Below are positions 35,173 through 43,222 of a stretch of DNA of 43,374 nt, one piece after another (within the stretch, counting starts at the first letter, position 1; each line of letters opens with the position of its first letter). The stretch covers positions 1 through 43,374 of the forward strand of contig JACRBC010000063.1 in assembly GCA_016213245.1 (NCBI GenBank). The letters run 5' to 3'. The notes under the pieces are model-generated. The model was not told the origin of the DNA and searched no databases. It worked only from the letters and a program-made list of their open reading frames with translations. Source of the DNA: Candidatus Solibacter usitatus (GTDB taxonomy: Bacteria; Acidobacteriota; Terriglobia; Bryobacterales; Bryobacteraceae). A program made the position numbers and the translations under genes.

Positions 35173-36789
35173 ATGCTGCGCCACACCGGCTTCCACCGCC
35201 CCACGCGGGGCCGCGCGCAGTTTGCCCTGTGCTACGGCTTGGGGCTATCGCTCGCGTGTTCTGCCGCTCCTCCAGGAGCCAGCCTGCAGGGAAGCGTGGT
35301 GAACACCTCATCGGGAGAGAGCGTCCCCTCGGCCACCGTACAGCTATTGAGTAACGGAGCTGTGGCACGCGAGGCCGAAGCCGACAGCCATGGACGATTC
35401 GTCCTTGAAAACCTGCCTGCCGGCCAGTACATCGTACGGGCGGAAATGACCGGATATGTGGACATGGCCCCGTTCTGGAACGGATCGAGAAAAATCCAAT
35501 TGACCGCGGGTAAGCTCGCAACCCTCCAATTGCGGCTGACGCGCACCGCAGTTGTCACTGGCCGGGTGTACGGGACAACCGGTGAGCCCCTGCGAGGCGT
35601 GAAAGTCACGGCGATCGGCCGGCGGCGTGACGGAGCCGCAGTGCGCTTCTTGCTCCAAGGCGCGCCCGTGTTTACCGATGATCGAGGAATCTACCGCATT
35701 CACGGCCTTGCGCCCGGCGCTTACAGCGTTGCCGCCGTGCCAGACGAAAGCGATGCACAGGGCATGGCCTTCTCGCCGGTATATTACCCGGGAAATCACG
35801 ATCCGGCGCGCGCGGAGTTCTTCGAGGTGAAAGAGGGTGAGACTCGAAACAACGCCGACCTCGCCCTGACGTCAACATCCACTATCGACATCGGCGGGAG
35901 CGTTCGTGACATCCCCGCGGATTGGCAGCCGGGCCATGTGGCTGTCGCGCTGCTCACCACGGCAAGTCCCGCGCTGCCTGTCTCCGTAACTGTTGCTGAG
36001 GCGGATGGCCGATATGTCTTTCGGGGCATACCGCCGGGGCCCTATCAGGTCGTCGCCTGGGGTCCGATTGTTGCTTGGGGCAATCGAGGGCCGATGCCCG
36101 GCCCGGGAGGACGAAAGGGCGAGGCGTTCGTTGAGGCCGGGACCGGCGGCCAGAGCGGTATGAATGTCAGTTTGCATGAATCCGCCGTCGTGGAAGTCAG
36201 CATCTCGACGCAGGCTCAATCGCAAAAGACAGACGACTGTCTCGCGGCAGCCCGTGTGGTTATCGTGCCCCTCTATCCCCTCCCGGATGTGCGGCAGTTA
36301 AAAGCCCCCCTCTCGGCGCAGGGATACACGCTGCGAGAAGTTCCGCGGGGACTGTACCGGGTCGAGGTGGAGGGACTGAGAGACGCCTGTTACGTGAAAG
36401 AAGTTCTCGACGGGGAGCAGCATCTTGAGCCGGAAAGGGTCGAAATCACCGGCAATGCGAAGTTGAGCCTGGTGCTGACCACTGCGGTTGGGTCCGTCTC
36501 GGGCAATGTCGAGACTCCAGACCAGCGCCTCGCCGGGGGCGCACTCGTGCTGCTCATTCCATCGGCAATCGCGAGCGGGGCGGGGCGCGCCACTCGCGTC
36601 TCGGCTGCGGGGGAGACAGGACGCTACGAGTTTTCTGGGGTTCCACCGGGCGACTACTGGCTCCTGACGACGCAAACACTCACCTCGAACAGTTACCTGG
36701 ACCCCGAGTTTCGGGCGGGAAAGAAGGAGTGGCCGGTGCGCATACAGGCGGGAAAGTCAATCACGGTGGACCTGAGGCTGAGTCAGTGA
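35173..36789 (+). CDS. Secreted protein of carboxypeptidase-regulatory-like repeats (A)
   Basis: 538 residues. A basic N-terminus with a hydrophobic stretch (FALCYGLGLSLACSAAPP) suggests export; the cysteine in SLACS might be a lipid anchor. It is built of beta-sandwich CarboxypepD_reg/CnaB-like units with the recurrent pattern G-x-V-x(n)-A-x-V-x-L ... GRYxF-x-x-x-PPGxYxxxA. Examples are SLQGSVVNTSSGESVPSATV, HGRFVLENLPAGQYIVRAEM, VVTGRVYGTTGEPLRGVKV, DGRYVFRGIPPGPYQVVAW and GRYEFSGVPPGDYWLL. I see no catalytic residues. Such proteins may bind glycans or scaffold surface complexes; the function is unknown. It is the first gene of a coupled pair lying between two copies of the MFS 3' end. Confidence 0.78.
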   Translation: MLRHTGFHRPTRGRAQFALCYGLGLSLACSAAPPGASLQGSVVNTSSGESVPSATVQLLSNGAVAREAEADSHGRFVLENLPAGQYIVRAEMTGYVDMAPFWNGSRKIQLTAGKLATLQLRLTRTAVVTGRVYGTTGEPLRGVKVTAIGRRRDGAAVRFLLQGAPVFTDDRGIYRIHGLAPGAYSVAAVPDESDAQGMAFSPVYYPGNHDPARAEFFEVKEGETRNNADLALTSTSTIDIGGSVRDIPADWQPGHVAVALLTTASPALPVSVTVAEADGRYVFRGIPPGPYQVVAWGPIVAWGNRGPMPGPGGRKGEAFVEAGTGGQSGMNVSLHESAVVEVSISTQAQSQKTDDCLAAARVVIVPLYPLPDVRQLKAPLSAQGYTLREVPRGLYRVEVEGLRDACYVKEVLDGEQHLEPERVEITGNAKLSLVLTTAVGSVSGNVETPDQRLAGGALVLLIPSAIASGAGRATRVSAAGETGRYEFSGVPPGDYWLLTTQTLTSNSYLDPEFRAGKKEWPVRIQAGKSITVDLRLSQ

Positions 36790-38396
36790 CAAGATCTGTC
36801 GGCGCGCTTCTACTTGCGGCGGCGACGCAGATCTGCCTGGCCCAAACAGGCACGGTCTCCAAGCCAAAGGCCGGTGAGTGGATCATCGAAGGCGACGTCA
36901 TGTTGCGCGGGGCGCCAGTGAGCACCGCCGGTGTGCGGGCCACCGGCACGTCCCTGGTCCCTGGAGCCACGACGGATAGCGCGGGTCACTACCAGATCCG
37001 GGGGTCTCTCCCTGGCAATTACAGGTTAACCGTGGAAAAGGATGGAACTGGCGGAGCCAGGCCGAGATCCGTGAATGTGCTCCCTGGATCGCACCATCAA
37101 CACGTCGATATTGAGTTGCTGCCGGAGGCCATCCTCTCCGGGAAAGTGTTGGATGCCGAGAAGCGCCCGGTAGCAAACTCCGCAGTCGGCGCTTGGGTGA
37201 AGTCATCCAAGAACGGCCATGTGGCGTTCTTGCAGCGAGGGTTTTCCAGCAGTGATGACACGGGAAGTTATCGAATCGCGGAGCTTGGGGAGGGGCACTA
37301 CTACCTCATCGCGCTGGCCGAGCCGCTGAGGCCGCGGAAGCGCCAGCCGGCCTCGGAGAATGCGGCCGAGGCGAAACCCCGAATCGGTCCGCAGCGCTTT
37401 TCCTTCTACCCCAACACCACTTCCTGGGAGAGCTCCGTCTCGTTCGGCGTGGGGTTTGGCGAACAAAGGGAGGGGCTGGACCTCGTTCTCGGTAAGACCC
37501 CCACCTATTGCGTTTTCGCGACCGTGTCTCCCGTCGCCGGACAAGCCGCCTCCGCCCAATCGGCGAACCTGGTGATCTACGTGCCCATCGGTGCATCTTT
37601 CGTCCAGGTTGCACAGGGGAGCATCAGGCAGGGGGAAGAGCTGGAAGTCTGCGGTTTGCCCCCCGGCGCATACAGTGCGGTCGCCAAGACTTTCGACGCC
37701 GCCACCAAAAAGGCGACAGCATTCGCCAAGGTCGAATTCGTGATCGTGAAGCGTGACGTTGATCTGGGGACACTCCACCCCATCCCCGGCGCCACTCTCA
37801 GCGGTTCAATCGCAGTCAAGGATTCCAGCCGGGAGAGTTCTTTGCCATCCGGCATCATCGTCACCCTGGACCTGAAGAGCCGGCCCATCGCTTACGGGGA
37901 AAACCGGACTGGCCGCGTGGCGGAGAGCGGGCATTTCAGCGTGGAGGGCGCATTTGTGGACGACTACGGTCTAATCGTCTCCGGGCTGCCTGATGGATAC
38001 TACGTTCATCAGGCGCTACAGCAGGGCAGGGATGCTTGGCGTGGCACGGTGCGGCCGGATGGCGGCGATCTTCAAGTCGTGCTCGGAGCCGATGGCCCTG
38101 TGGTTTCCGGACAGGCGACAGACAGGAAAAACCAGCCTGTGGAGGACGCCATCGTGGCCCTGGTCCCCGAAGGACAAGAATTCGGCCTAGTCCAGCAGTG
38201 CGACCAGCGAGGGCAGTTTAGGTTCTCCTCAGGCGTCCGGCCCGGGTCCTACCGCATCATCGCCTTATCAGGGTTGCTTGCCGGCGAGGAGCAGAATCCA
38301 GACGCGATCCGGGCTCACCTGGTCCACGCTTCGACTGTCGATCTGGCGCCTCGACAGCAGGCTGTCCTTGCGGTCACCGTCCGTGCCGCCCGGTAG
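36786..38396 (+). CDS. Secreted protein of carboxypeptidase-regulatory-like repeats (B)
   Basis: 536 residues and a paralogue of the gene before it. The signal peptide is VTRSVGALLLAAATQICLAQ. Repeats include WIIEGDVMLRGAPVSTAGV, AGHYQIRGSLPGNYRLTVE, LSGKVLDAEKRPVANSAV, TGSYRIAELGEGHYYLIALA and VVSGQATDRKNQPVEDAIV. The start GTG 36786 overlaps the previous stop as GTGA, so the two proteins are translationally coupled and probably made in similar amounts. No enzyme motifs are seen. A function with its partner at the cell surface is inferred. Directly after its stop lies the duplicate MFS end. Confidence 0.78.
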   Translation: MTRSVGALLLAAATQICLAQTGTVSKPKAGEWIIEGDVMLRGAPVSTAGVRATGTSLVPGATTDSAGHYQIRGSLPGNYRLTVEKDGTGGARPRSVNVLPGSHHQHVDIELLPEAILSGKVLDAEKRPVANSAVGAWVKSSKNGHVAFLQRGFSSSDDTGSYRIAELGEGHYYLIALAEPLRPRKRQPASENAAEAKPRIGPQRFSFYPNTTSWESSVSFGVGFGEQREGLDLVLGKTPTYCVFATVSPVAGQAASAQSANLVIYVPIGASFVQVAQGSIRQGEELEVCGLPPGAYSAVAKTFDAATKKATAFAKVEFVIVKRDVDLGTLHPIPGATLSGSIAVKDSSRESSLPSGIIVTLDLKSRPIAYGENRTGRVAESGHFSVEGAFVDDYGLIVSGLPDGYYVHQALQQGRDAWRGTVRPDGGDLQVVLGADGPVVSGQATDRKNQPVEDAIVALVPEGQEFGLVQQCDQRGQFRFSSGVRPGSYRIIALSGLLAGEEQNPDAIRAHLVHASTVDLAPRQQAVLAVTVRAAR

Positions 38397-38403
38397 CCCG
38401 GAT

Positions 38404-38469
38404 CCGCCGCCGCCCTCGTCTTCCTCCTGCCCGAGACGCGCAACACCGAACTCGAATCCGTCTGATGCG
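38404..38469 (+). pseudogene. MFS transporter 3'-end remnant
   Basis: Encodes AAALVFLLPETRNTELESV and a TGA stop, against AAALVFLLPETRNTELESL in the intact transporter. It has no start and will not be expressed as a protein. Confidence 0.88.
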
Positions 38470-38484
38470 GCCACCCGGGCCGCG
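38404..38484. repeat. 81-bp direct repeat, copy 2 (MFS 3' end)
   Basis: Near-identical to 35046-35126. Right after it comes the end of the FmdB gene, so before the insertion the MFS and FmdB genes were probably adjacent and convergent. Confidence 0.92.
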
Positions 38485-38498
38485 TCAATTCAACGCGC

Positions 38499-38702
38499 TC
38501 AAGAAAAGCCGCCGCGCGGGCCGCAGCCGCCGCCCGACGCGCCCGACGACGCTCCGCCGCCAATCGAGCACGCCGATATCTGCCTCTGCACCTCCGGCGA
38601 GCCGCACTGCGGGCACATGAGCCCCGTGTCGGCCTCAGTCATCCGGCGAAGCTGCTCATATTGCTTGCCGCACTCGGTGCAGCGGTATTCATACATCGGC
38701 AT
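38499..38702 (-). CDS. FmdB family zinc ribbon protein
   Basis: 67 residues. The N-terminal zinc ribbon MPMYEYRCTECGKQYEQL ... MCPQCGSPEV holds two CxxC pairs, the FmdB/regulatory zinc ribbon pattern. A glycine- and serine-rich tail ends GGGCGPRGGFS. Members bind nucleic acid or partner proteins, but the exact role is unknown. ATG 38702 has GGAG 10 nt upstream and a TAAAAT -10 candidate further up. Confidence 0.9.
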   Translation of the reverse strand: MPMYEYRCTECGKQYEQLRRMTEADTGLMCPQCGSPEVQRQISACSIGGGASSGASGGGCGPRGGFS

Positions 38703-38766
38703 GGTCTATCTCCATTTTACGGGATGCGGCCGGCCCCGGCAGGTGACAAAGGGTGCCAACGGGGGA

Positions 38767-38807
38767 TTGACCCCGGCACAATTCGGCGTTACACCCGGCT
38801 CAGGAGG
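38767..38807 (+). promoter_or_regulatory. Promoter and RBS of the SH3-like lipoprotein
   Basis: TTGACC (38767-38772) and TACACC (38790-38795) are 17 bp apart, then AGGAGG (38802-38807) five nt before ATG 38813. Confidence 0.55.
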
Positions 38808-38812
38808 ATCTC

Positions 38813-39187
38813 ATGCCCACTCGATTGATAGTCCTGATTCTCCCCCTCCTGTGGGCCTGCCACGCCCCGGTGGAGACCCGCCAAAACCACGTCGTCCACC
38901 GCGGCGAGCAGGCCGTCCTGACCGCCGCCAACGGCAACGCCTTCCTCGCGCTGGAGCGCGAGGACTGCTACCACGTCCAGCAGGCCGTCTCCTCCCGCGA
39001 CAAGGCCTGGCTGGAGACCATGGAGATGCAGGACAAAGTCCTGCGCGTCGCCGCCGGCACGCCGGTGAAGGTCCTCCAGGACTCCTACAACGAGCGCAAG
39101 GTGGAAATCCTGGAGGGCCCGCTCGCCGGCAAAACCGGCTGGGTGGCCTGGGAGTTCCTCAGCCCGCCGCCGCCGGCCGGTCGCTGA
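38813..39187 (+). CDS. Small SH3-like lipoprotein
   Basis: 124 residues. The signal peptide ends in the lipobox LLWAC, so cysteine 16 is the likely lipid-anchored first residue. The C-terminal 60 residues (VLRVAAGTPVKVLQDSYNE ... VEILEGPLAGKTGWV) look like a bacterial SH3 domain, which often binds peptidoglycan or peptides. No catalytic site is seen. The 3' end overlaps the convergent hexuronate-type transporter by 29 bp. Confidence 0.75.
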   Translation: MPTRLIVLILPLLWACHAPVETRQNHVVHRGEQAVLTAANGNAFLALEREDCYHVQQAVSSRDKAWLETMEMQDKVLRVAAGTPVKVLQDSYNERKVEILEGPLAGKTGWVAWEFLSPPPPAGR

Positions 39188-40430
39188 GTTTCGTCATCCT
39201 GCCCATGAAGACGTGCACGCACGTCCAGGCGATCAGGTGGAATCCGCCCATCATCACAAACAGCGGGTAGTAGCCGAAGTGCATCACCAGGTACCCCGGC
39301 AGCAGTGCCGTGAAAATGGTCCCGCCGATTCCCCCCATGAAGCCCCCGATGCCGATCACGCTCGCCACCGCGCTCTTCGGGAAGACATCGCTCACCGTCG
39401 TGTACAGGTTGGCCGACCAGCCCTGGTGCGCCGCCGTGGCCAGCGAGATCAGCGCCACCGCCATCCAGGTCTCCGGCACCGCCACCGCCGTCGCCGCCAG
39501 CGGCATGCACAGCGCGAACACGCCCATGGTGGCCTTGCGCGCCTTGCCCGAAGGCCAGCCGCGCCGGATCAGGTAGCCGCTTATCCAGCCGCCAGCCACG
39601 CTCCCGAAGTCCGCCATCAGGTAGATCACCGGCAGAGCCCAGCCGATCTCAACCAGGCTCAACCCCCGCGCCTCCTTGAAGTACAGCGTCAGCCACGTCA
39701 GGTAGAACCACCACACCGGGTCGCTGAAGAACTTGCCCAGCGCGAAGCCGTAGGTCTCGCGGATGCCCAGCGCCTGGCTCCAGCTCACCTGCGCCGTCGT
39801 GCTCTCCTCCGGGTCGCTTTCGATGATCGCCAGCTCGGCCTCATTGACCCGGCTGTGCTCGCGCGGCAGCCGGTACACCGTCCACCACAGCGCCACGCAG
39901 ACCAGCCCCGTCGTGGCCGTGATGAAAAAGCACGTCCGCCAGCCCAGGTGCGCGTTCATCCACACAAACAGCGGCGGGCCGACCATGGTCGCCACGTTCG
40001 TGCCGGCGTTGAAGATCCCCGTGGCGAAGGCCCGGTCCTTCTTCGGGAACCACTCCGACACCGCCTTGATCGCCGCCGGGAAGTTGCCGCTCTCGCCCAA
40101 CCCCAGCATCGCCCGCCAGAAACCCAGTTGCAGCCAGCTCCGCGACAGCGAATGCAGCCCCGCCGCCACGCTCCAGAACGTGATCGCCAGCGCATAGCCG
40201 AAGCGCGTCCCCCGCCAGTCGATCACCTTCCCCATCATCAGGAATCCGATCGCGTAGGCGAACTGAAAAGCCCCGCTCACGTACCCGTACTCCTGCTTGG
40301 TGAAGTGCAGGTCTTCCAGGATCACCGGGCTCAGGATGCCCAGCACGATCCGGTCCAGGTAGTTGTTGGTCGTGATCAGGAATAGCAGCGCCAGGATCCA
40401 CCAGCGCATTCTCGTGGGACGCGGATGCAC
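39159..40430 (-). CDS. MFS transporter, hexuronate (ExuT/ACS) type
   Basis: 423 residues with 12 predicted membrane helices. It opens with LLFLITTNNYLDRIVLGILSP, the anion:cation symporter pattern with N-Y-x-D-R. It also has GKVIDWRGTRFGYALAI, RAMLGLGESGNFPAAIKAVSEWFPKKDRA and the central KFFSDPVWWFYLTWLTLYF, close to hexuronate transporters. It probably imports galacturonate or glucuronate with protons, consistent with the lyase about 6 kb away. The start is GTG 40430, with a perfect TATAAT seven nt upstream; ATG 40409 (MRWW) is an alternative. It is divergent from the nucleotidyltransferase. Confidence 0.9.
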   Translation of the reverse strand: MHPRPTRMRWWILALLFLITTNNYLDRIVLGILSPVILEDLHFTKQEYGYVSGAFQFAYAIGFLMMGKVIDWRGTRFGYALAITFWSVAAGLHSLSRSWLQLGFWRAMLGLGESGNFPAAIKAVSEWFPKKDRAFATGIFNAGTNVATMVGPPLFVWMNAHLGWRTCFFITATTGLVCVALWWTVYRLPREHSRVNEAELAIIESDPEESTTAQVSWSQALGIRETYGFALGKFFSDPVWWFYLTWLTLYFKEARGLSLVEIGWALPVIYLMADFGSVAGGWISGYLIRRGWPSGKARKATMGVFALCMPLAATAVAVPETWMAVALISLATAAHQGWSANLYTTVSDVFPKSAVASVIGIGGFMGGIGGTIFTALLPGYLVMHFGYYPLFVMMGGFHLIAWTCVHVFMGRMTKLSDRPAAAG

Positions 40431-40437
40431 GTGTCCG

Positions 40438-40445
40438 ATTATACT
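40438..40445. promoter_or_regulatory. Overlapping divergent -10 elements
   Basis: The minus strand has TATAAT (40443-40438) seven nt before GTG 40430. The plus strand has TATACT (40440-40445) nine nt before ATG 40455. The two hexamers overlap by four bases, and only 24 bp separate the start codons. Confidence 0.55.
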
Positions 40446-40454
40446 GGAATATCA

Positions 40455-41174
40455 ATGTCAAACGCGGTGATTCTCGCCGCCGGCCGCGGCACCAGATTGA
40501 AGTCCGTCACCGGTGATCTTCCCAAGCCTCTGCTCCCCCTACACGGCCGGCCGCTGCTCGATTATGTGCTCGCCAACTTGCGCCGCGCGGGCTTCGATCG
40601 CTTCCTGCTTGTGGTCGGCTACCGCCACGAATTGTTCTATGGCCGCTATGCCGGCGACACCAGTGTCCACTACGCACTCCAGGATCCGGTGGACGGCACC
40701 GGCTCGGCCGCCCTGCTGGCGCGCGGTTTCACCGCCAATGAGCCCTTTCTGCTGATCTTCGGCGACATCCTCGCCTCGCCCGATGACATCCTTGCCCTCT
40801 GGCAGCGGCTCAAGAACGACCCCGCCGCCTCCGGCGTGCTGGCCGTGCAGCATGTCGACGACCCCTTCCAGGGCGCCGCCGTCTACGAGGACGCGGGCGT
40901 CCTCACCCGTATCGTCGAGAAGCCCCCTCTCGGCGCCAGCCAAACCAACTGGAACAGCGCCGGCATTTACGCCTTCCGGCCGGAGATCTTCGACGAGCTC
41001 GCGCGCCTGGAAATGTCGCCGCGCGGCGAATACGAGTTGACTGATGTGCTCGTGAAGTGGCTCGCGCAGGGGCGCCGCATCCTGGTCCACCCGTTACAGG
41101 GCGAATGGCGCGACGTCGGCCGGCCTGAGGACGTTGAGGCCGCCGCCCGGCTCATCAGCTCGTCGCTTTCCTAG
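40455..41174 (+). CDS. Sugar-1-phosphate nucleotidyltransferase
   Basis: 239 residues. The N-terminal LAAGRGTRLKSVTGDLPKPL is the NTP-binding loop with the catalytic arginine and lysine. FGDILAS is the metal-binding aspartate region, and VEKPPLGASQTNWNSAGIYAF is the sugar-site segment. It activates a sugar phosphate to an NDP-sugar for envelope polysaccharides or lipopolysaccharide; the exact sugar is not readable. It has no C-terminal beta-helix, so it is a pyrophosphorylase only. The start is ATG 40455. Confidence 0.9.
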   Translation: MSNAVILAAGRGTRLKSVTGDLPKPLLPLHGRPLLDYVLANLRRAGFDRFLLVVGYRHELFYGRYAGDTSVHYALQDPVDGTGSAALLARGFTANEPFLLIFGDILASPDDILALWQRLKNDPAASGVLAVQHVDDPFQGAAVYEDAGVLTRIVEKPPLGASQTNWNSAGIYAFRPEIFDELARLEMSPRGEYELTDVLVKWLAQGRRILVHPLQGEWRDVGRPEDVEAAARLISSSLS

Positions 41175-42076
41175 ACCCGCGCGCTCGCCCGCCGCAGCCG
41201 GTCCCGGATGCCCTCCCACGCCGGCTCCTCCGGCGGCTCTTCCACCGCGATCCAGTCCCACCCCTGCCCGTCCAGTTCGTGCAGCGTCGCATACAGCGCC
41301 GCCGCGTAGCCTTGCGGCTCCGCCGGCATCCGGCCGCCCGGCGCCAGATACACACCACGCCCCCGCGCGGGAACAGCTCTGTCCCTCACCAGCACTAGCC
41401 GTGTCCGCGGGCTGTAGTGCCGCGCATGCATCCCCGGCGCCGCGTGCGCCCCCGCGTCCGCGCTACCCGCCACCTCCACCGGCCCGATCAGCGCTTCGAT
41501 CTCCTCCCGCGAGATCATCCCCGCCCGCAGCAGCACCGGCCTCTGCCCAACCAGCGAGACTACCGTCGACTCGATCCCCACCGGCGTCGAGCCGCCGTCC
41601 AGGATCATGTCCACCGCCGCTCCCAGCCCGGCCCGCACGTGTTCGGCCGAGGTCGGCGACAACTGCATGAACACGTTGGCGCTCGGCGCCGCGATCGGTA
41701 CGCCGCTCCGCCGGATCAGCTCCAGCGCCATCGGGTGCGCCGGCATCCGCAACCCTACCGTCTGGAGCCCCGCCGTCACCGTGTCCGGCACATGCGGCTG
41801 CTTCGGGACTACCAGCGTCAGCGGTCCCGGCCAGTGGCGTTCGGCCAGCCGCTGCGCCGCATCCGGCCACACCGATGCCAGCTCCCGCGCCATCTCGATT
41901 GACGCCACATGCACGATCAGCGGACTGGTCGACGGCCGTCCCTTCACCGTGAAGATGCGCCCCACCGCCGCGGCGTCCAGAGCGTTCGCCCCCAGCCCGT
42001 ACACCGTCTCGGTGGGGAACGCCACCAGGCGCCCCTCGCGGATCAGTGCCGCCGCGCGTTCCAGTTCTCCTGACAT
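41171..42076 (-). CDS. tsaC: Threonylcarbamoyl-AMP synthase (Sua5/YwlC type)
   Basis: 301 residues. Makes threonylcarbamoyl-AMP from threonine, bicarbonate and ATP for the t6A37 modification of tRNAs that read ANN codons. The YrdC domain (about 1-190) has LVAFPTETVYGLGANA, KGRPSTSPLIVHV, GPLTLVVPKQP, VGLRMPAHPMALEL and IAAPSANVFMQLSPTSAEHV. A C-terminal Sua5 domain (about 200-301, APGMHARHYSPRTRL) follows, so it is the long Sua5-like form. ATG 42076 overlaps the prfB stop by one base (TAATG), so the genes are translationally coupled. Its 3' end overlaps the convergent nucleotidyltransferase by four bases. Confidence 0.93.
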   Translation of the reverse strand: MSGELERAAALIREGRLVAFPTETVYGLGANALDAAAVGRIFTVKGRPSTSPLIVHVASIEMARELASVWPDAAQRLAERHWPGPLTLVVPKQPHVPDTVTAGLQTVGLRMPAHPMALELIRRSGVPIAAPSANVFMQLSPTSAEHVRAGLGAAVDMILDGGSTPVGIESTVVSLVGQRPVLLRAGMISREEIEALIGPVEVAGSADAGAHAAPGMHARHYSPRTRLVLVRDRAVPARGRGVYLAPGGRMPAEPQGYAAALYATLHELDGQGWDWIAVEEPPEEPAWEGIRDRLRRASARV

Positions 42077-43210
42077 TATTCGGACAGCTCGTCCTTGCCG
42101 TCGCTGAAAATGCGGCCGGTCTTGCGCCACACCAGCCAGGCGTGGATCAGGTCGTCGATGTCGCCGTCCAGCACCCGGTCCACGTCCCCGATCGGCAGCT
42201 TCGTCCGCAGGTCCTTCACCAGACGGTACGGCGCCAGCACGTAGTTCCTGATCTGGCTGCCGAAGTTGATGTCCGCCTTGGAGTCCTCCAGCTTCTTCTC
42301 CACCGCCCGGCGCTTCTCCATCTCGTGCTCGTACAGCCGCGCCCGCAGTTGCTTCAGCGCCGCCGCGCGGTTCTTGTGCTGGCTGCGCTCGTTCTGGCAC
42401 TGCACCACGATGCCCGTGGGGATGTGCGTGAAGCGCACGGCGGACTCCGTCCGGTTCACGTGCTGCCCCCCCGCGCCGCTGGCCCGGAACACGTCGATGC
42501 GCAGGTCGTCCGTCTTGATCTCGATGTTCACCGTGTCGTCGATCAGCGGGATCACAAACGCGCTGGCAAAAGACGTATGCCGCCGCGCGTTGGCGTCAAA
42601 CGGCGAGATCCGCACCAGCCGGTGTACCCCGATCTCGCTCTGCAGAAGGCCAAACACGCCCTCCCCGTCGATTTCCACGGTGGCCGACTTGATGCCCGCC
42701 CCCTCGCCCTCCTGCCGGTCCGTCACAATCGCCTGAAACCCGTTGCGCTCCGCCCAGCGCAGGTACATCCGCAGCAGCATCTCCGCCCAGTCCTGGCTCT
42801 CCGTGCCGCCGGCGCCGGGGTGGATCGTGATGATCGCCCCGCAGTGGTCGTTCTCCCCGGAGAGCAGCATGTTGGTCTCCAGGTGGTCCACCATCTTGCG
42901 CAGCTTCTCGATCTCCTTCACCAGCTCGGCGCCGATGTCCTCGCCCTCCCTGCCCAGTTCGAACAGGGTGTCGATATCGCTCACCAGCGTGGTGACGGAC
43001 GTCTCCTGCGCCAGCGCCCCTTCCAGGCGCTTCCGTTCCTGCATCAGCTTCTGGCTGGCTTCCTGGTTGTTCCAGAAATCGGGGGCCGAGATCTGCTCTT
43101 CTATCTCCGCCAACTGCTTGCGCTTGTTGGCCGTGTCAAAGATAGCTCCGCACAGCTTCCGACTGCTGGCGGAGCGCAGAGTAGGCCCGGTCGAGTTCGT
43201 CGAGGGTCAT
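42076..43210 (-). CDS. prfB: Peptide chain release factor 2, with programmed +1 frameshift
   Basis: About 377 residues after frameshifting. Releases peptides at UGA and UAA stops. The 24-codon first frame, MTLDELDRAYSALRQQSEAV-RSYL, starts at ATG 43210 and ends at an in-frame TGA (43138-43136). A +1 shift at CTT-TGA-C continues as DTANKRKQLAEIEEQI to the stop at 42078-42076. The SPF stop-recognition motif is in ISPFDANARRHTSFAS and the catalytic GGQ in RASGAGGQHVNRTESAVR. A TAGGAT -10 lies six nt before the start, so the mRNA is probably leaderless. It is followed by tsaC in a TAATG overlap. Confidence 0.96.
43135..43149 (-). promoter_or_regulatory. Programmed frameshift site in prfB
   Basis: On the minus strand, GGAG (43149-43146) acts as the internal Shine-Dalgarno, close before CTT-TGA-C (43141-43135). 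This is the known RF2 autoregulation device: low RF2 favours the +1 shift. Confidence 0.92.
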
Positions 43211-43216
43211 ACCTCT

Positions 43217-43222
43217 ATCCTA
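43217..43222 (-). promoter_or_regulatory. -10 element of prfB (leaderless)
   Basis: TAGGAT followed by six nt (AGAGGT) and ATG 43210. AGAGGT is also purine-rich, so a weak ribosome-binding site cannot be excluded. Confidence 0.42.

Noticed and set aside
38278..39270. 330-codon plus-strand frame across FmdB and the lipoprotein
   Set aside because: Proline/arginine-rich shadow that conflicts with the zinc ribbon and the lipoprotein genes.
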